In this document: positions 15,804 to 27,098 of the stretch, one piece after another | Position numbering within the stretch: position 1 is the stretch's first letter | Layout of the letters: every line of letters begins with the position of its first letter | NCBI GenBank assembly: GCA_028818565.1 | Contig: JAPPNV010000099.1 | Location: 1 to 45,359, forward strand | Reading direction: 5' to 3' | Source: Rhodospirillales bacterium | GTDB taxonomy: Bacteria; Pseudomonadota; Alphaproteobacteria; UBA828 | DNA length: 45,359 nucleotides | The notes under the pieces: model-generated | The model's input: the letters and a program-made list of their open reading frames with translations, nothing else | Told to the model about the DNA's origin: nothing | Database searches by the model: none | Position numbers and translations under genes: made by a program

Positions 15804-16868
15804 TTGCTTCCGGTAAGGGTCTTGCGAGGCCGGGCCAGTCCGGGCCCGTGTCTCGGCCTACTGTGCGCCCTGATTTTGTCCGTCTTCTGGCCGGGTACTG
15901 CCGAAGCCGAAGAAGGGAACGGGCACAGCATCGCGACGCCGCTGCGCATCGTGAACCTGAACCCGTTTCACATGCTGTACGGCGTGCCGGGCTCCTTCGG
16001 CACGCCCGTGCTGACGCCGGGCTCAACAGAATTGATTGCGTCGATGAGTATCGCGTCCCACTCCCGCGGGGGCGTGTCCGGTCAGGAAGTCGTGGCCATC
16101 GATGGGGAGACACACAGGCAAGCGCTCTCCTTACGCCATGGATTTGGGAACGGCTGGGAATATCTGCTGGACCTTTCCTTCGTGTCGCACAGGCCCGGCA
16201 GCCTGGATAGCTTCATCGAGGAATGGCACCGAACCTTTGGCCTGTCTCAAGGGGACAGGCTCATTACCCCGCATGACCGCCTGACGCTTATCTACGTCGA
16301 TAGCGGCACGACTCATGTCGATATCGACAGCCGCGTTTCGTCGGTTGGAGACGTGAGCCTCGGCGTGGGCTATGCGCTGCCGTCGCCGCCATTTTCGAAT
16401 GACGGCATGGCGGTGCGGGCCATGGTCAAGCTCCCGACCGGCAATGAAGACCGTCTGGCCGGATCGGGAGGGTTTTCGGTCTCGGGTTGGGCCGAGACCT
16501 CGGGCGTGCTGTTTGGATCGGCAGCTTCACGCGAGTGGCTCTACGGCGCGACCTTGGGGGTCCTCGTCGGTGAGGCGCCGCCGAATTTGTCGGGAATCGG
16601 TGGCCGGTTCATCGCCTTCGGGCGCTTCGGCGTGACCTGGCAGCTAACCCCGCGCTTCAACCTGACGACGCAGGTCGACGTTCATTCCTCGCCCTACGGC
16701 GCTTCCGCCGTTTCTCCGCTCTCCGACCCTGTCGTCATGATCGGGCTGGGCGGGGCCTGGCGATTCAGCGAGGACATGACGCTGGAAATTGCGGTCACCG
16801 AGGACGATGGCACGTTTCATGCCGCGCCCGACACCGGCCTGCATGTGGCACTCCGTTGGAGATTGTAG
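15804..16868 (+). CDS. DUF3187-family outer-membrane-type protein
   Basis: This protein has up to 354 residues. A hydrophobic signal peptide (LGLLCALILSVFW, then TAEAEEG) ends near residue 36. The mature part opens with PLRIVNLNPFHMLYGVP, the recognisable start of DUF3187 proteins, and continues with alternating strands and a final aromatic residue pattern (LHVALRWRL) typical of outer-membrane beta-barrels. Function is unknown. There is no ATG: the first usable codon is TTG 15804, and TTG 15822 has a better AAGG ribosome site, so the start is uncertain. It begins 38 bases after the Mo-hydroxylase operon and may be read through from it, although no functional link is evident. Confidence 0.72.
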   Translation: MLPVRVLRGRASPGPCLGLLCALILSVFWPGTAEAEEGNGHSIATPLRIVNLNPFHMLYGVPGSFGTPVLTPGSTELIASMSIASHSRGGVSGQEVVAIDGETHRQALSLRHGFGNGWEYLLDLSFVSHRPGSLDSFIEEWHRTFGLSQGDRLITPHDRLTLIYVDSGTTHVDIDSRVSSVGDVSLGVGYALPSPPFSNDGMAVRAMVKLPTGNEDRLAGSGGFSVSGWAETSGVLFGSAASREWLYGATLGVLVGEAPPNLSGIGGRFIAFGRFGVTWQLTPRFNLTTQVDVHSSPYGASAVSPLSDPVVMIGLGGAWRFSEDMTLEIAVTEDDGTFHAAPDTGLHVALRWRL

Positions 16869-17059
16869 AGGCGGGCCAGACAAAGGGGCGGCGGCACGGC
16901 GGCCCGAGCCATGACGCACAAGGCTTCGAGGCGTCGCGAAACCGTCACACGAGTGACGAGCGGCCGTAACCGGCCGCCGCTATCCCCGGTCACGCCTGCA
17001 GCGCTGGATGGGCGGCGCAGGCTCCAGTGCAGATTGGCATTCCACCACGGGAGATGGAC

Positions 17060-18967
17060 ATGCGCGATCATGCGGCGGCCGCGCGCGGCGCGGTCTCACA
17101 GGGCGATACCGGCGGGGGCAATGGCCGGCACGCCTCATCCACCGATTTCGAGCGGCTCGCCCAGCGGGCGATCTCGCGGCGCGGCTTTCTGAAAGCTGGC
17201 GCTGCATTCGGCGTGAGCGCGTTCGTGCTGGGCGCCGGCGGCAAGGCGGTGCCCCCGGCTCGTGCCGGGGTGGCGGGCCTCGACTTCACGCCCCTCGCTA
17301 CCAATGGCCTCGACACGGTCACCGTTCCGGAGGGCTTCAGCTGGCAGGTGGTTGCCCGCTGGGGCGACCCGCTCTGGTCGAGCGGCGCTGCCTTCGACCA
17401 TGCGACGCGGGGCACCGGCGAAAGCCAGGAGGCCGCGTTTGGCGACAACTGCGACGGCATGGCGCTCTTCAGCGATGGCGGGAAGAGCGTGCTCGCGGTG
17501 AACAACGAGTATGTGAACCTCGGCATCATGTTCGCCAACCGCGGGTCGGGTAAGCCCGAGACCGCCGACGACGTGCGCAAGTGCAAGGCCGGCCACGGCG
17601 TCTCCGTGATCGAGATCGCGCAAGCCGGCGGCGCCTGGGGGATCGTCCAGGATTCGCCCTACAACCGGCGCATCACGCCGGACACGCCGATGGAGATCAC
17701 CGGGCCCGCGCGCGGCCACGACCTGGTGAAGACCGCCGCCGATCCCGCCGGCACGACCGCGCTCGGCACCTGGAACAACTGCGGCAACGGTCGCACGCCC
17801 TGGGGCACCTATCTCGCCTGCGAGGAGAATTTCAACGGCTACTTCTCGTCGAGCGATCCCGACTTCGCGCTGCCCGCAGGCTTCAAGCGCTACGGCATCA
17901 AGGCGGAAGACCGCGGATATGCCTGGGCCATGACGGACGAGCGCTTCGACGTCTGCAAACACCCGAACGAGCCGCACCGTGCCGGCTACGTGGTGGAGAT
18001 CGACCCGTTGGATCCGGCGTCCACGCCCAAGAAGCGCACGGCGCTCGGCCGCTTCAAGCACGAGAACGCGGAAGTGACGCTGGCGGCCGACGGCCGGGTC
18101 GTGGTCTATCTCGGCGACGACGAGCGGGGCGAGTTCCTCTATCGCTTCGTCAGCGACGGCGTCTACACGGAAGGCGGCGACAACGCCGACCTGCTAGGGA
18201 GCGGCTCGCTCTCCGTCGCCAGGTTCGCGGATGACGGCAGCGGTGAGTGGCTCGCGCTCACACCCGAGGCCACGGGCATGGCGTCCCAGGCCGAGATCAG
18301 CATCCACACCCGCCAGGCGGCATCGGCGGTGGGCGCCACGACCATGGACCGGCCCGAGTGGGTGGCGGCCAACCCGAACAAGGCCGAGGCCTACTGCTGC
18401 CTCACCAACAACAGGAACCGCGGCGTCAAGCCCAACGCGGGCGGCGACCTGACGCCGGTCGGTGGCCCCAACCCGAGGGAGGCGAACAAGTACGGCCAGA
18501 TCGTGCGCTGGGCGCCCGACGGCGGCGACCATGCGGCCGATACCTTCGCCTGGGACCTCTACGTCGTCGCCGGCAACCCGACGGTCCACGCCGACGCGCG
18601 TGCGGGTTCCGCCAACGTGAACGCGGACAACATGTTCAACTCGCCGGACGGTCTCGCCTTCGACAGCCAGGGCCGCCTCTGGATCCAGACGGACGGCACG
18701 TATTCCAACGAGGGCGATTTCGCCGGCCAGGGCAACAACATGATGCTGCTCGGCGATCCCGCCACAGGCGAGATTCGCCGCTTCCTCGTCGGCCCACGGG
18801 AATGCGAGGTGACCGGCATCACCTGGAGCGCCGACCGCAAGACCATGTTCATCGGCATCCAGCACCCCGGCGAGAGGGGCGACAGCCACTTCCCCGAGGG
18901 CGGCGACGCCGCGCCGCGCTCATCCGTGGTAGCGATCACCCGCGACGACGGCGGCCCGATCGGCTGA
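17060..18967 (+). CDS. phoX: PhoX-family phosphatase, Tat-exported
   Basis: This 635-residue periplasmic phosphatase is of the PhoX type, which use a calcium-iron cofactor in characterised members. The N-terminal twin-arginine signal is SRRGFLK (39-45) followed by a hydrophobic stretch and an ARA site. The body has PhoX signatures such as DNCDGMALF, the CEENFNGYF segment, EPHRAGYVVEIDP and the late NMFNSPDGLAFDSQGRLWIQTDG region (split here for length). The ATG at 17060 is chosen because GGGAG lies 6 bases before it; ATG 17054 and GTG 17027 are less likely. A strong hairpin follows the stop. It is probably monocistronic; it releases phosphate from organic esters outside the inner membrane. 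Confidence 0.92.
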   Translation: MRDHAAAARGAVSQGDTGGGNGRHASSTDFERLAQRAISRRGFLKAGAAFGVSAFVLGAGGKAVPPARAGVAGLDFTPLATNGLDTVTVPEGFSWQVVARWGDPLWSSGAAFDHATRGTGESQEAAFGDNCDGMALFSDGGKSVLAVNNEYVNLGIMFANRGSGKPETADDVRKCKAGHGVSVIEIAQAGGAWGIVQDSPYNRRITPDTPMEITGPARGHDLVKTAADPAGTTALGTWNNCGNGRTPWGTYLACEENFNGYFSSSDPDFALPAGFKRYGIKAEDRGYAWAMTDERFDVCKHPNEPHRAGYVVEIDPLDPASTPKKRTALGRFKHENAEVTLAADGRVVVYLGDDERGEFLYRFVSDGVYTEGGDNADLLGSGSLSVARFADDGSGEWLALTPEATGMASQAEISIHTRQAASAVGATTMDRPEWVAANPNKAEAYCCLTNNRNRGVKPNAGGDLTPVGGPNPREANKYGQIVRWAPDGGDHAADTFAWDLYVVAGNPTVHADARAGSANVNADNMFNSPDGLAFDSQGRLWIQTDGTYSNEGDFAGQGNNMMLLGDPATGEIRRFLVGPRECEVTGITWSADRKTMFIGIQHPGERGDSHFPEGGDAAPRSSVVAITRDDGGPIG

Positions 18968-18985
18968 CGGATCGCTCTACCGTTT

Positions 18986-19011
18986 CGGGGCCGCCTCTCG
19001 GGGCGGCCCCG
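18986..19011 (+). terminator. Stem-loop terminator after phoX
   Basis: CGGGGCCGCC (18986-18995) pairs perfectly with GGCGGCCCCG (19002-19011) across a 6-base loop, 18 bases after the PhoX stop. A weak T run follows (TTCGG), so it is a GC-rich intrinsic-like terminator. Confidence 0.65.
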
Positions 19012-19113
19012 TTCGGCAGCCCTCGTCCGTTCTCGACGCCCGCGATTGCCTGGCAGCCTCAAGACCGGCTCTCGTCATCTGATTTTCTTATGAGAAGAGG
19101 CAGAAAACGGTAT

Positions 19114-19160
19114 TTGAGACTATGCCGCTGCATGCATATCTTTCACTCGTAACGGCATAG
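19114..19160 (+). promoter_or_regulatory. Candidate promoter of the small exported protein, with inverted repeat
   Basis: TTGAGA (19114-19119) and TATCTT (19137-19142) are 17 bases apart in an AT-richer pocket. An inverted repeat CTATGCCG (19120-19127) / CGGCATAG (19153-19160) brackets the -10 and could be an operator. The leader to the ATG at 19238 would be about 90 bases. Confidence 0.45.
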
Positions 19161-19237
19161 CGCTGACTGACGGTCAATCGACTCCCTCAGCCGGCGGCCG
19201 GTTCTGAAGAGCAACCGTATGTGAGTAGGAGGCGACG

Positions 19238-19429
19238 ATGAGGACTCAAGAGAACGCTGCAAACCGCGAGACCGAACAACGCATGGATGGCGGGAACAAG
19301 AGAGTCTGGCTGCGCCGAGGGGCCTTCGTCGCCTTGATCGCGTCCGTCGTAGCCGTCACCACGACCGTGGTGCTCATCGGCGGATCGGAGCCGGCGAACG
19401 CCTGCTTCTTCGGCATTCCCTGCTTTTGA
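19238..19429 (+). CDS. Small signal-anchored protein ending CFFGIPCF
   Basis: This 63-residue protein is unrecognised. It has a charged N-terminus (residues 1-27, with WLRR), one hydrophobic segment (about 28-48, AFVALIASVVAVTTTVVLIG), and a short tail GSEPANA-CFFGIPCF. If signal peptidase cut after ANA the product would be an octapeptide with two cysteines; alternatively the segment stays as a membrane anchor. A strong GGAGG ribosome site 6 bases before the ATG and normal codon use support translation. It stands between phoX and the glycine riboswitch and has its own candidate promoter. A lipoprotein signal is unlikely, since ANAC is a poor lipobox. Confidence 0.65.
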   Translation: MRTQENAANRETEQRMDGGNKRVWLRRGAFVALIASVVAVTTTVVLIGGSEPANACFFGIPCF

Positions 19430-19517
19430 GGGGTGAGCCTGGTTGATTCTGTCGATGCGGTCGGCCCTGTGGCTGCGTGGCGGGTCCGCGCCGCCACGGG
19501 GCCCCGGCCGGGCGCGG

Positions 19518-19545
19518 TTGACCGGTGCGGCTAAGTCAGTAGTAT
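19518..19545 (+). promoter_or_regulatory. Promoter of the gcvTHP riboswitch transcript
   Basis: TTGACC (19518-19523) and TAGTAT (19540-19545) are 16 bases apart. Transcription would start near 19552, some 20 bases before the first glycine aptamer. Confidence 0.6.
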
Positions 19546-19573
19546 TGCCGCACCCGGTTTTGCAGATGAACCC

Positions 19574-19770
19574 CGCGGGAGAGTTCGTGCGGTCCGTCCG
19601 TGCGGCGCCGAAGGAGCAAGCGTCCCGGAAACTCTCAGGCATCAGGGACCGCGGGAGGATGCAACTCTGGAAAGCAGGCGGCGCACGGCGCGCCGCCTCA
19701 CCGACGGGGTAAGCCGGCGGCAGGCTATTGGCTGCCCGGTTAATCTCTCAGGTTCCGAGACAGAGGGGGC
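19574..19770 (+). ncRNA. Tandem glycine riboswitch
   Basis: Two glycine aptamers stand in series before gcvT. The first (about 19576-19651) has GGAGAG, the core GCCGAAGGAGCAAG, then GGAAACTCTCAGGCA and AGGGACCG. The second (about 19655-19770) has GGAGGATGCAACTCTGG, ACCGACGGGGTAAGCC, TTAATCTCTCAGG and CCGAGACAGAGGGGG. These are the hallmark conserved segments of the family. Glycine binding is expected to turn on expression of the glycine cleavage operon directly downstream. The gene order makes this a certain assignment. Confidence 0.95.
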
Positions 19771-19775
19771 ACCGG

Positions 19776-19795
19776 ACGATCCCGCACGGGATCGT
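19776..19795 (+). promoter_or_regulatory. Hairpin between riboswitch and gcvT
   Basis: ACGATCCCG-CA-CGGGATCGT is a perfect 9-bp stem that begins 6 bases after the second aptamer and ends about 20 bases before the GGGAG ribosome site of gcvT. No T run follows directly. It is the likely expression platform or part of it. Confidence 0.55.
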
Positions 19796-19827
19796 TGACG
19801 GCCGCCTTTGTTTGCCTGGGAGATGCC

Positions 19828-20946
19828 ATGAGCGACGACGCCGGCACCGACGCCCTCGCCCGAACGCCGCTCTTCGTCGAGCACCGTGCCCTCGGCGCCA
19901 CGCTGGTGCCCTTTGCCGGCTATGCCATGCCGGTGCGCTATCCGGCCGGCATCATGGCGGAGCACACGCACACGCGTAGCGCCGCCGGCCTCTTCGACGT
20001 CTCGCACATGGGCCAGGTGCGGCTCACCGGTGACGGCGCCGCCCAGGCGCTGGAGCGCCTCGTGCCGGGCGATATCGCGGGCCTCGCGCCCTGGGCCATG
20101 CGCTACACCCAGTTCACCAACGACGACGGCGGCATTCTGGACGACCTGATTGTCACCCGCAGCGACGACGGGCTCATCCTGGTGGTAAACGCGTCCTGTA
20201 AGGACTCGGACATCGCCCATCTCGAACGCCGGCTCGATGCCGGCGTTGACTTGACGGTGCTCGGCGAGCGCGCGCTCGTCGCCCTGCAGGGGCCGAAGGC
20301 GGCGGCGGTGCTCGAGCGCCATGCGCCGGGATGCGCCGGGCTCGGCTTCATGACCGCCGGCTGGTTCAAGGCGGGCGGGGTGGACGCGCTGATCTCGCGC
20401 TCGGGCTACACCGGCGAAGACGGCTTCGAGGTATCGCTGCCCGCAAACGAGACCGCGGCGTTCTGGCGGCGGCTCATCGCCGAGCCCGAGGTCGAGCCGG
20501 TGGGGCTCGGCGCCCGCGATTCGCTTCGCCTGGAGGCGGGGCTCTGCCTCTACGGCCACGATATCGACGAGACCACCTCGCCGGTCCAGGCCGGGCTTGC
20601 GTGGTCCATCGGCAAGCGGCGCCGGCAGGAAGGCGGCTTCCCCGGCGCCCCGCGCATTCAGCATGAGCTGGCGGAGGGCCCCCGGCGCCGGCGCGTCGGC
20701 ATCCTGCCCGACGGCCGGGCGCCGGCGCGCGAGGGCACGAGCGTGCTGGATGCGAAGGACAACGTGATCGGCGAGGTCACCAGCGGCGGCTTCGGGCCGA
20801 CCGCAGGCGGGCCGGTCGCCATGGGTTACGTCGCGGCCGACGCCGCCGAGATCGGCAGACCGGTGTCGTTGCTGGTGCGGGGCAAGCCCCGGCCGGCGAC
20901 CATCGTCAAGCTGCCGTTCGTCCCCCACAACTATCACCGAGGCTGA
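19828..20946 (+). CDS. gcvT: Glycine cleavage system T protein (aminomethyltransferase)
   Basis: This 372-residue T protein transfers the aminomethyl carbon from lipoyl-H protein to tetrahydrofolate and releases ammonia. It begins [20 protein letters not shown] and has the FDVSHMGQ motif (56-63), the GGILDDL loop with the catalytic aspartate (105 or 106), and the [10 protein letters not shown] segment, all diagnostic. Length is normal. The ATG at 19828 follows GGGAG; the longer frame from 19795 would start inside the riboswitch hairpin. It is the first gene of gcvT-gcvH-gcvP. The lipoamide dehydrogenase (L protein) is not in the window. Confidence 0.98.
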   Translation: MSDDAGTDALARTPLFVEHRALGATLVPFAGYAMPVRYPAGIMAEHTHTRSAAGLFDVSHMGQVRLTGDGAAQALERLVPGDIAGLAPWAMRYTQFTNDDGGILDDLIVTRSDDGLILVVNASCKDSDIAHLERRLDAGVDLTVLGERALVALQGPKAAAVLERHAPGCAGLGFMTAGWFKAGGVDALISRSGYTGEDGFEVSLPANETAAFWRRLIAEPEVEPVGLGARDSLRLEAGLCLYGHDIDETTSPVQAGLAWSIGKRRRQEGGFPGAPRIQHELAEGPRRRRVGILPDGRAPAREGTSVLDAKDNVIGEVTSGGFGPTAGGPVAMGYVAADAAEIGRPVSLLVRGKPRPATIVKLPFVPHNYHRG

Positions 20947-20959
20947 GCCGGAGGATGCC

Positions 20960-21343
20960 ATGAGCGGGCTCAAGTACAGCAAGGACCACGAATGGGTGCG
21001 GGTCGAGGGCGACATCGGCACCGTCGGAATCTCGGACTACGCCCAGGAACAGCTTGGCGACGTGGTCTATGTCGAGCTGCCGGAGGTGGGCCGAACGGTC
21101 GCCCAGAACGAGGAGGCCGCCGTGGTCGAATCGGTCAAGGCCGCGAGCGAGGTCTATGCGCCCGTCTCCGGCGAGGTCGTCGAGGCCAACCAGGCGCTGG
21201 AAGACGACCCCGCGCTGGTGAACGGCGAGCCGACTGGCGCAGGCTGGTTCCTCAAGCTCCGGCTGAGCGCGCCCGGCGAGCTCGACGGGCTGATGGATGA
21301 GGCGGCCTACGCCGACTACGTCAGCGGACTCGGCGACGACTAA
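20960..21343 (+). CDS. gcvH: Glycine cleavage system H protein
   Basis: This 127-residue lipoyl carrier shuttles the aminomethyl intermediate between P, T and L proteins. The sequence opens KYSKDHEWV, has the [12 protein letters not shown] block, and carries the lipoylation site Lys60 in VESVKAASE. It lies 13 bases after gcvT with its own GGAGG. Full length with no anomaly. Confidence 0.98.
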   Translation: MSGLKYSKDHEWVRVEGDIGTVGISDYAQEQLGDVVYVELPEVGRTVAQNEEAAVVESVKAASEVYAPVSGEVVEANQALEDDPALVNGEPTGAGWFLKLRLSAPGELDGLMDEAAYADYVSGLGDD

Positions 21344-21432
21344 CCGCGTCGCCTGCAGGGGGCGGCGACGAGGCTCTTGCGGGACGCGGCGACCACAAGC
21401 CGGCGCCCGCCGACAGGGAAGGAACGATCGCG

Positions 21433-24327
<2,895 letters not shown>

Positions 24328-24376
24328 GGAGCCGGACGGCGGCGCCTAGCCTCTTGGGGCCGCTGACCGAGGACGG

Positions 24377-24679
24377 TTAGGAGTCAAGGACCACGTGCCT
24401 CGGCGGTTCCATGCTCTCGTGTAAAACGCGCACGATCAGCACGCCTTCGTCTTCCGGCACGTAAAATACGACATGTGATCGATATGGGTAACGCCGCAGT
24501 CCCTGCGCAAGCCTTTCGGCGCTGCGCCCCAGTGCCGGACGCGTCGCCAGCTCTTCAAATCGATCGTGCAAACCGTTCAGGTAGTCTCTCGCTTGTTCCA
24601 ACCCAAAGTTGACGGTCGTGTACTCGTAGATGGCATTCAAGTCGTCGGTCGCTCTCTCCGTCAGCCTATAGGCGGCCAT
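24377..24679 (-). CDS. parE: ParE-family toxin
   Basis: This 100-residue toxin of the RelE/ParE superfamily opens MAAYRLTERATDDLNAIYEYT and has the typical RPALGRSAERLAQGLRRYPYRSH core followed by a hydrophobic strand (VVFYVPEDEGVLIVRVLHE). ParE members act on DNA gyrase. Its start overlaps the antitoxin's 3' end by 14 bases, so it is translated after the antitoxin. Its 3' end lies 49 bp from the gcvP stop, in convergent orientation. Confidence 0.93.
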   Translation of the reverse strand: MAAYRLTERATDDLNAIYEYTTVNFGLEQARDYLNGLHDRFEELATRPALGRSAERLAQGLRRYPYRSHVVFYVPEDEGVLIVRVLHESMEPPRHVVLDS

Positions 24680-24923
24680 CGGCGCGCAGCCGAGCTTCGA
24701 CTTCCTTCATGATGTCAGGCACGGTCTTGTCGCTCACGCCGCTCTCGATGCCTTCCCGGATCGCGGCCTCAAGCGCTCGATACCCCGCACTCTGCTCCTG
24801 GTCCCGTCGGATCAGATCACGGATGTACTCGCTGTCGTTGGTGAAGCCGCCGGCGGTGATACGCGCCTTGATCCACCGGTCCTGTTGGTCCGTCACCGTG
24901 ATGGTCTTGCGCACGGTTGCCAT
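24666..24923 (-). CDS. parD: ParD-family antitoxin (ribbon-helix-helix)
   Basis: This 85-residue antitoxin has an N-terminal ribbon-helix-helix (TVRKTITVTDQQDRWIKARI, then GGFTNDSEYIRDLIRRDQEQ) for operator binding, and a C-terminal segment (about 50-85) that should wrap the toxin. It is the first gene of the pair, and a 25-bp palindrome 13 bases upstream of its ATG is the expected autoregulatory operator. Less GC-rich flanking DNA suggests the cassette was acquired. Confidence 0.93.
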   Translation of the reverse strand: MATVRKTITVTDQQDRWIKARITAGGFTNDSEYIRDLIRRDQEQSAGYRALEAAIREGIESGVSDKTVPDIMKEVEARLRADGRL

Positions 24924-24936
24924 ATCCGTCTCCGCT

Positions 24937-24961
24937 GATAGTATGAAAATTTCATACTATC
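24937..24961 (-). promoter_or_regulatory. 25-bp palindromic operator of parDE
   Basis: A perfect inverted repeat with 12-bp arms (GATAGTATGAAA and its complement) around one central A lies 13 bases before the ParD ATG, in an AT-rich pocket (24935-24990) that also holds TATGAT- and TAGTAT-like -10 boxes on the minus strand. ParD ribbon-helix-helix dimers bind such repeats. Confidence 0.8.
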
Positions 24962-25036
24962 TAGACACTGTATCATATATCTCGTACAGCAGCACGATCA
25001 TAAATGTCGGCGGGCTTAGGCGGTATCGCCCTTTCG

Positions 25037-25591
25037 CTATCGGTTGGCGCCGGGGACCCAGAGGGTGTCGGTCGCGCCGTCGTCGTTGAGGTGGCGGGCG
25101 AGCACGAAGAGGTGGTCGGAGAGCCGGTTGGCGTAGATCACCGCCAGCGGATTGACCGGCTCCTGTTCCGCGAGCGCCGTGATCAGCCGCTCGGCGCGGC
25201 GGACCACCGTCCGCGCGAGATGCAGGGCCGCTGCGGCGCGCCCGCCGCCCGGCAACACGAAGGATTCGAGCGGCTTCAGGCGCTCGTTGAGGGCGTCGAT
25301 CTCGCTCTCCAGCCGGTCGATCTGCGACTGGACGATACGCAGCCCTTCGTCGAGCGAGCCGGGCCGGCAGAGGTCCGCGCCAAGGTCGAAGAGGTCGTTC
25401 TGGATGCGCTCCAGCATCGCGTCCGCCTCGCCCTCGGTCTCCAGCCGTGCGAGGCCGATGGCCGCGTTGGCCTCGTCCACCGTGCCGTAGGCTTCGACGC
25501 GCGCGTCGTGCTTCTTGACCCGCGCGCCGCCGCCGAGCGAGGTCTCGCCGGCGTCCCCGCCGCGCGTGTAAATCTTGGTGAGGCGGACCAC
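25037..25591 (-). CDS. Cob(I)alamin adenosyltransferase, PduO type
   Basis: This 184-residue enzyme transfers adenosyl from ATP to cob(I)alamin to make coenzyme B12. The ATP-binding start TKIYTRGGDAGETSLGGG is diagnostic, followed by RVEAYGTVDEANAAIGL and the R-x-x-ER-x-L helix (RTVVRRAERLITAL). The start is taken as GTG 25591 just before VRLTKIYTRGG, four bases beyond the stop of the upstream membrane-protein gene; further upstream codons lie in that gene. It pairs conceptually with the B12-binding radical SAM protein at 35542, though that link is inference. Confidence 0.95.
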   Translation of the reverse strand: MVRLTKIYTRGGDAGETSLGGGARVKKHDARVEAYGTVDEANAAIGLARLETEGEADAMLERIQNDLFDLGADLCRPGSLDEGLRIVQSQIDRLESEIDALNERLKPLESFVLPGGGRAAAALHLARTVVRRAERLITALAEQEPVNPLAVIYANRLSDHLFVLARHLNDDGATDTLWVPGANR

Positions 25592-25595
25592 GCGA

Positions 25596-25790
25596 TTACT
25601 TCTGGACGACGAACACCAGGAGCGCGAGCAGCGCGATCGCCGCGAACTGGAGGCCGACCCGCCAGCGCATGAAGAGGTTGCTCTTGCTGTTCTTGCCGCC
25701 GCCATACATCTGGCCGAGGCCCAGCACGAGCGCGACCACGACCGCACCCATCAGGACGTAGACGACGATTTCGAGAATCTCGGCCAGCAT
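25596..25790 (-). CDS. HIG1-like twin-transmembrane protein
   Basis: This 64-residue protein has two membrane helices (about 4-25 and 43-62) joined by a short loop, GGGKNSKSNLFMRWRVGLQ. The G-(2-3 polar)-SNxLMRxRVxLQ motif is that of HIG1 (hypoxia-induced gene 1) domains; bacterial relatives sit in the inner membrane and some associate with cytochrome oxidase. It is immediately upstream of the adenosyltransferase (gap 4 bases), an order common in alphaproteobacteria. Confidence 0.85.
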   Translation of the reverse strand: MLAEILEIVVYVLMGAVVVALVLGLGQMYGGGKNSKSNLFMRWRVGLQFAAIALLALLVFVVQK

Positions 25791-25837
25791 GGCGGCCCTC
25801 GCGGCCTGCGGGCCGGCGCGCGTCCGGCCCTCGGCAG

Positions 25838-25866
25838 GTTATAGCGTGTACCGCCGGCACTGCCCA
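25838..25866 (-). promoter_or_regulatory. Candidate promoter of the HIG1-cobalamin transferase pair
   Basis: On the minus strand TGGGCA (complement of 25861-25866) and TATAAC (complement of 25838-25843) are 17 bases apart, about 48-75 bases before the HIG1 ATG. A divergent TATAGT (25890-25895) could serve the ornithine-cyclodeaminase-like gene, but its -35 is weak. Confidence 0.45.
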
Positions 25867-25945
25867 CGACCTTCGCGCGCGGTTGGCCGTATAGTGGGTG
25901 GAACCCAAATCCGAGGAAGAGAGCCGAGAAAGGAGCGGGCGAGCC

Positions 25946-26977
25946 ATGGCGGACACGAGCTGGCGCAATCGCAAGACCCTGATTCTCAGCCGCAGCGAGA
26001 TGATCGGCCTGCTCGAGCCGGAGGAGTACGTCCGCTGCGTGGAGACCGCGTTCCGGCGCATGGGCGAGGGGCGGGTCTACATGGAGCCCAAGGGCCATAT
26101 CGTGCTGGACAAGTATCCGGGCGAGTGGGAGATCATGCCGTCCTACATCGAGGAGCCCGAAGCCGCACCTGCCGCTGCCGCGTGCAAGTGGGTCTCCATC
26201 CGCTTCGAGAACCGGGCGAAGTTCAACCTCCCCACCGTGTTCTCGATCCTGATCTACACCGAGCCCGAGACCGGCTTCCCGCTCGCCATCGTGGACGGCA
26301 CCCATCACACCCTGATGCGGACCGGCGCGTCCGGCGCGGTGTCCGCCAAGTGGATGGCACGCGCGGACTCTTCCGTGCTCGCGCTGGTGGGGGCCGGCGA
26401 CGTGAACACCGGCGCCTTCCGCACCTGCGTCGCGACGCACGACTGGAAGGAGGTACGGGTCTGGAGCCGGACCCGGGCGACGCTGGATGCGTTCATGGCG
26501 GCCGAGCAGCCGCAACACCCCGATCTCGTGATCAAGCCTTCGACCGTTCTCGAGGATGTCGTGCCGGGGGCCGACGTCGTCGTCACCGGGACGACGGGCG
26601 AGACGCCGGTCCTCGGCAACGAGCTGGTCGAGGACGGCATGCACATCGCGGCCCTCGGCGGCGGTCTCGCGGGCACGCAGGAGCTCGATGTCGCGATCCT
26701 GCGCCGCTCGCGGATCATCGTCGACGACATGCGCCAGTGCATCACCGATGGCGAGATCAACGTGCCTCTGACCAGAGGCGAGCTTCAGGAGAGCGACGTG
26801 GCGGGCGATATCGGCGAAGTGATCACGGGCAAGATCCCCGGGCGCACGTCGGCGGGCGAGGTCACGCTGTTCGATTCGACAGGGATCGCGCTCCAGGATT
26901 CCGCCACACTGCCGCTCGAATACGAGCGCGCCATCGCGGCGGGCGTCGGCGTCGAGAAGAAGATGATATCGACGTAA
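25946..26977 (+). CDS. Ornithine cyclodeaminase / mu-crystallin family protein
   Basis: This 343-residue NAD(P)-dependent enzyme has the family fold: a substrate part with KWVSIRFEN (Lys81) and the loop HTLMRTGASGAVSAKW (121-136), then a Rossmann domain with VGAGDVN (148-154). The family includes ornithine cyclodeaminase, alanine dehydrogenase and ketimine reductases, and specificity cannot be read from motifs. The ATG at 25946 follows AAGGAGCG; an in-frame GTG at 25898 would precede it but sits beside the promoter-like TATAGT. It is followed by a carboxylesterase with 121 bp between them. Confidence 0.92.
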   Translation: MADTSWRNRKTLILSRSEMIGLLEPEEYVRCVETAFRRMGEGRVYMEPKGHIVLDKYPGEWEIMPSYIEEPEAAPAAAACKWVSIRFENRAKFNLPTVFSILIYTEPETGFPLAIVDGTHHTLMRTGASGAVSAKWMARADSSVLALVGAGDVNTGAFRTCVATHDWKEVRVWSRTRATLDAFMAAEQPQHPDLVIKPSTVLEDVVPGADVVVTGTTGETPVLGNELVEDGMHIAALGGGLAGTQELDVAILRRSRIIVDDMRQCITDGEINVPLTRGELQESDVAGDIGEVITGKIPGRTSAGEVTLFDSTGIALQDSATLPLEYERAIAAGVGVEKKMIST

Positions 26978-27098
26978 GGGTGACGGTTGCGATCGCCCAT
27001 CCGGTAACGGGTCTCGCCCACGCTGGCCGTACCTTGTGCCGGATGGAGGGCGCGGCCATGATCCGCGCGTCTTCCACAACGGGCACCGGGGAGAGAGC

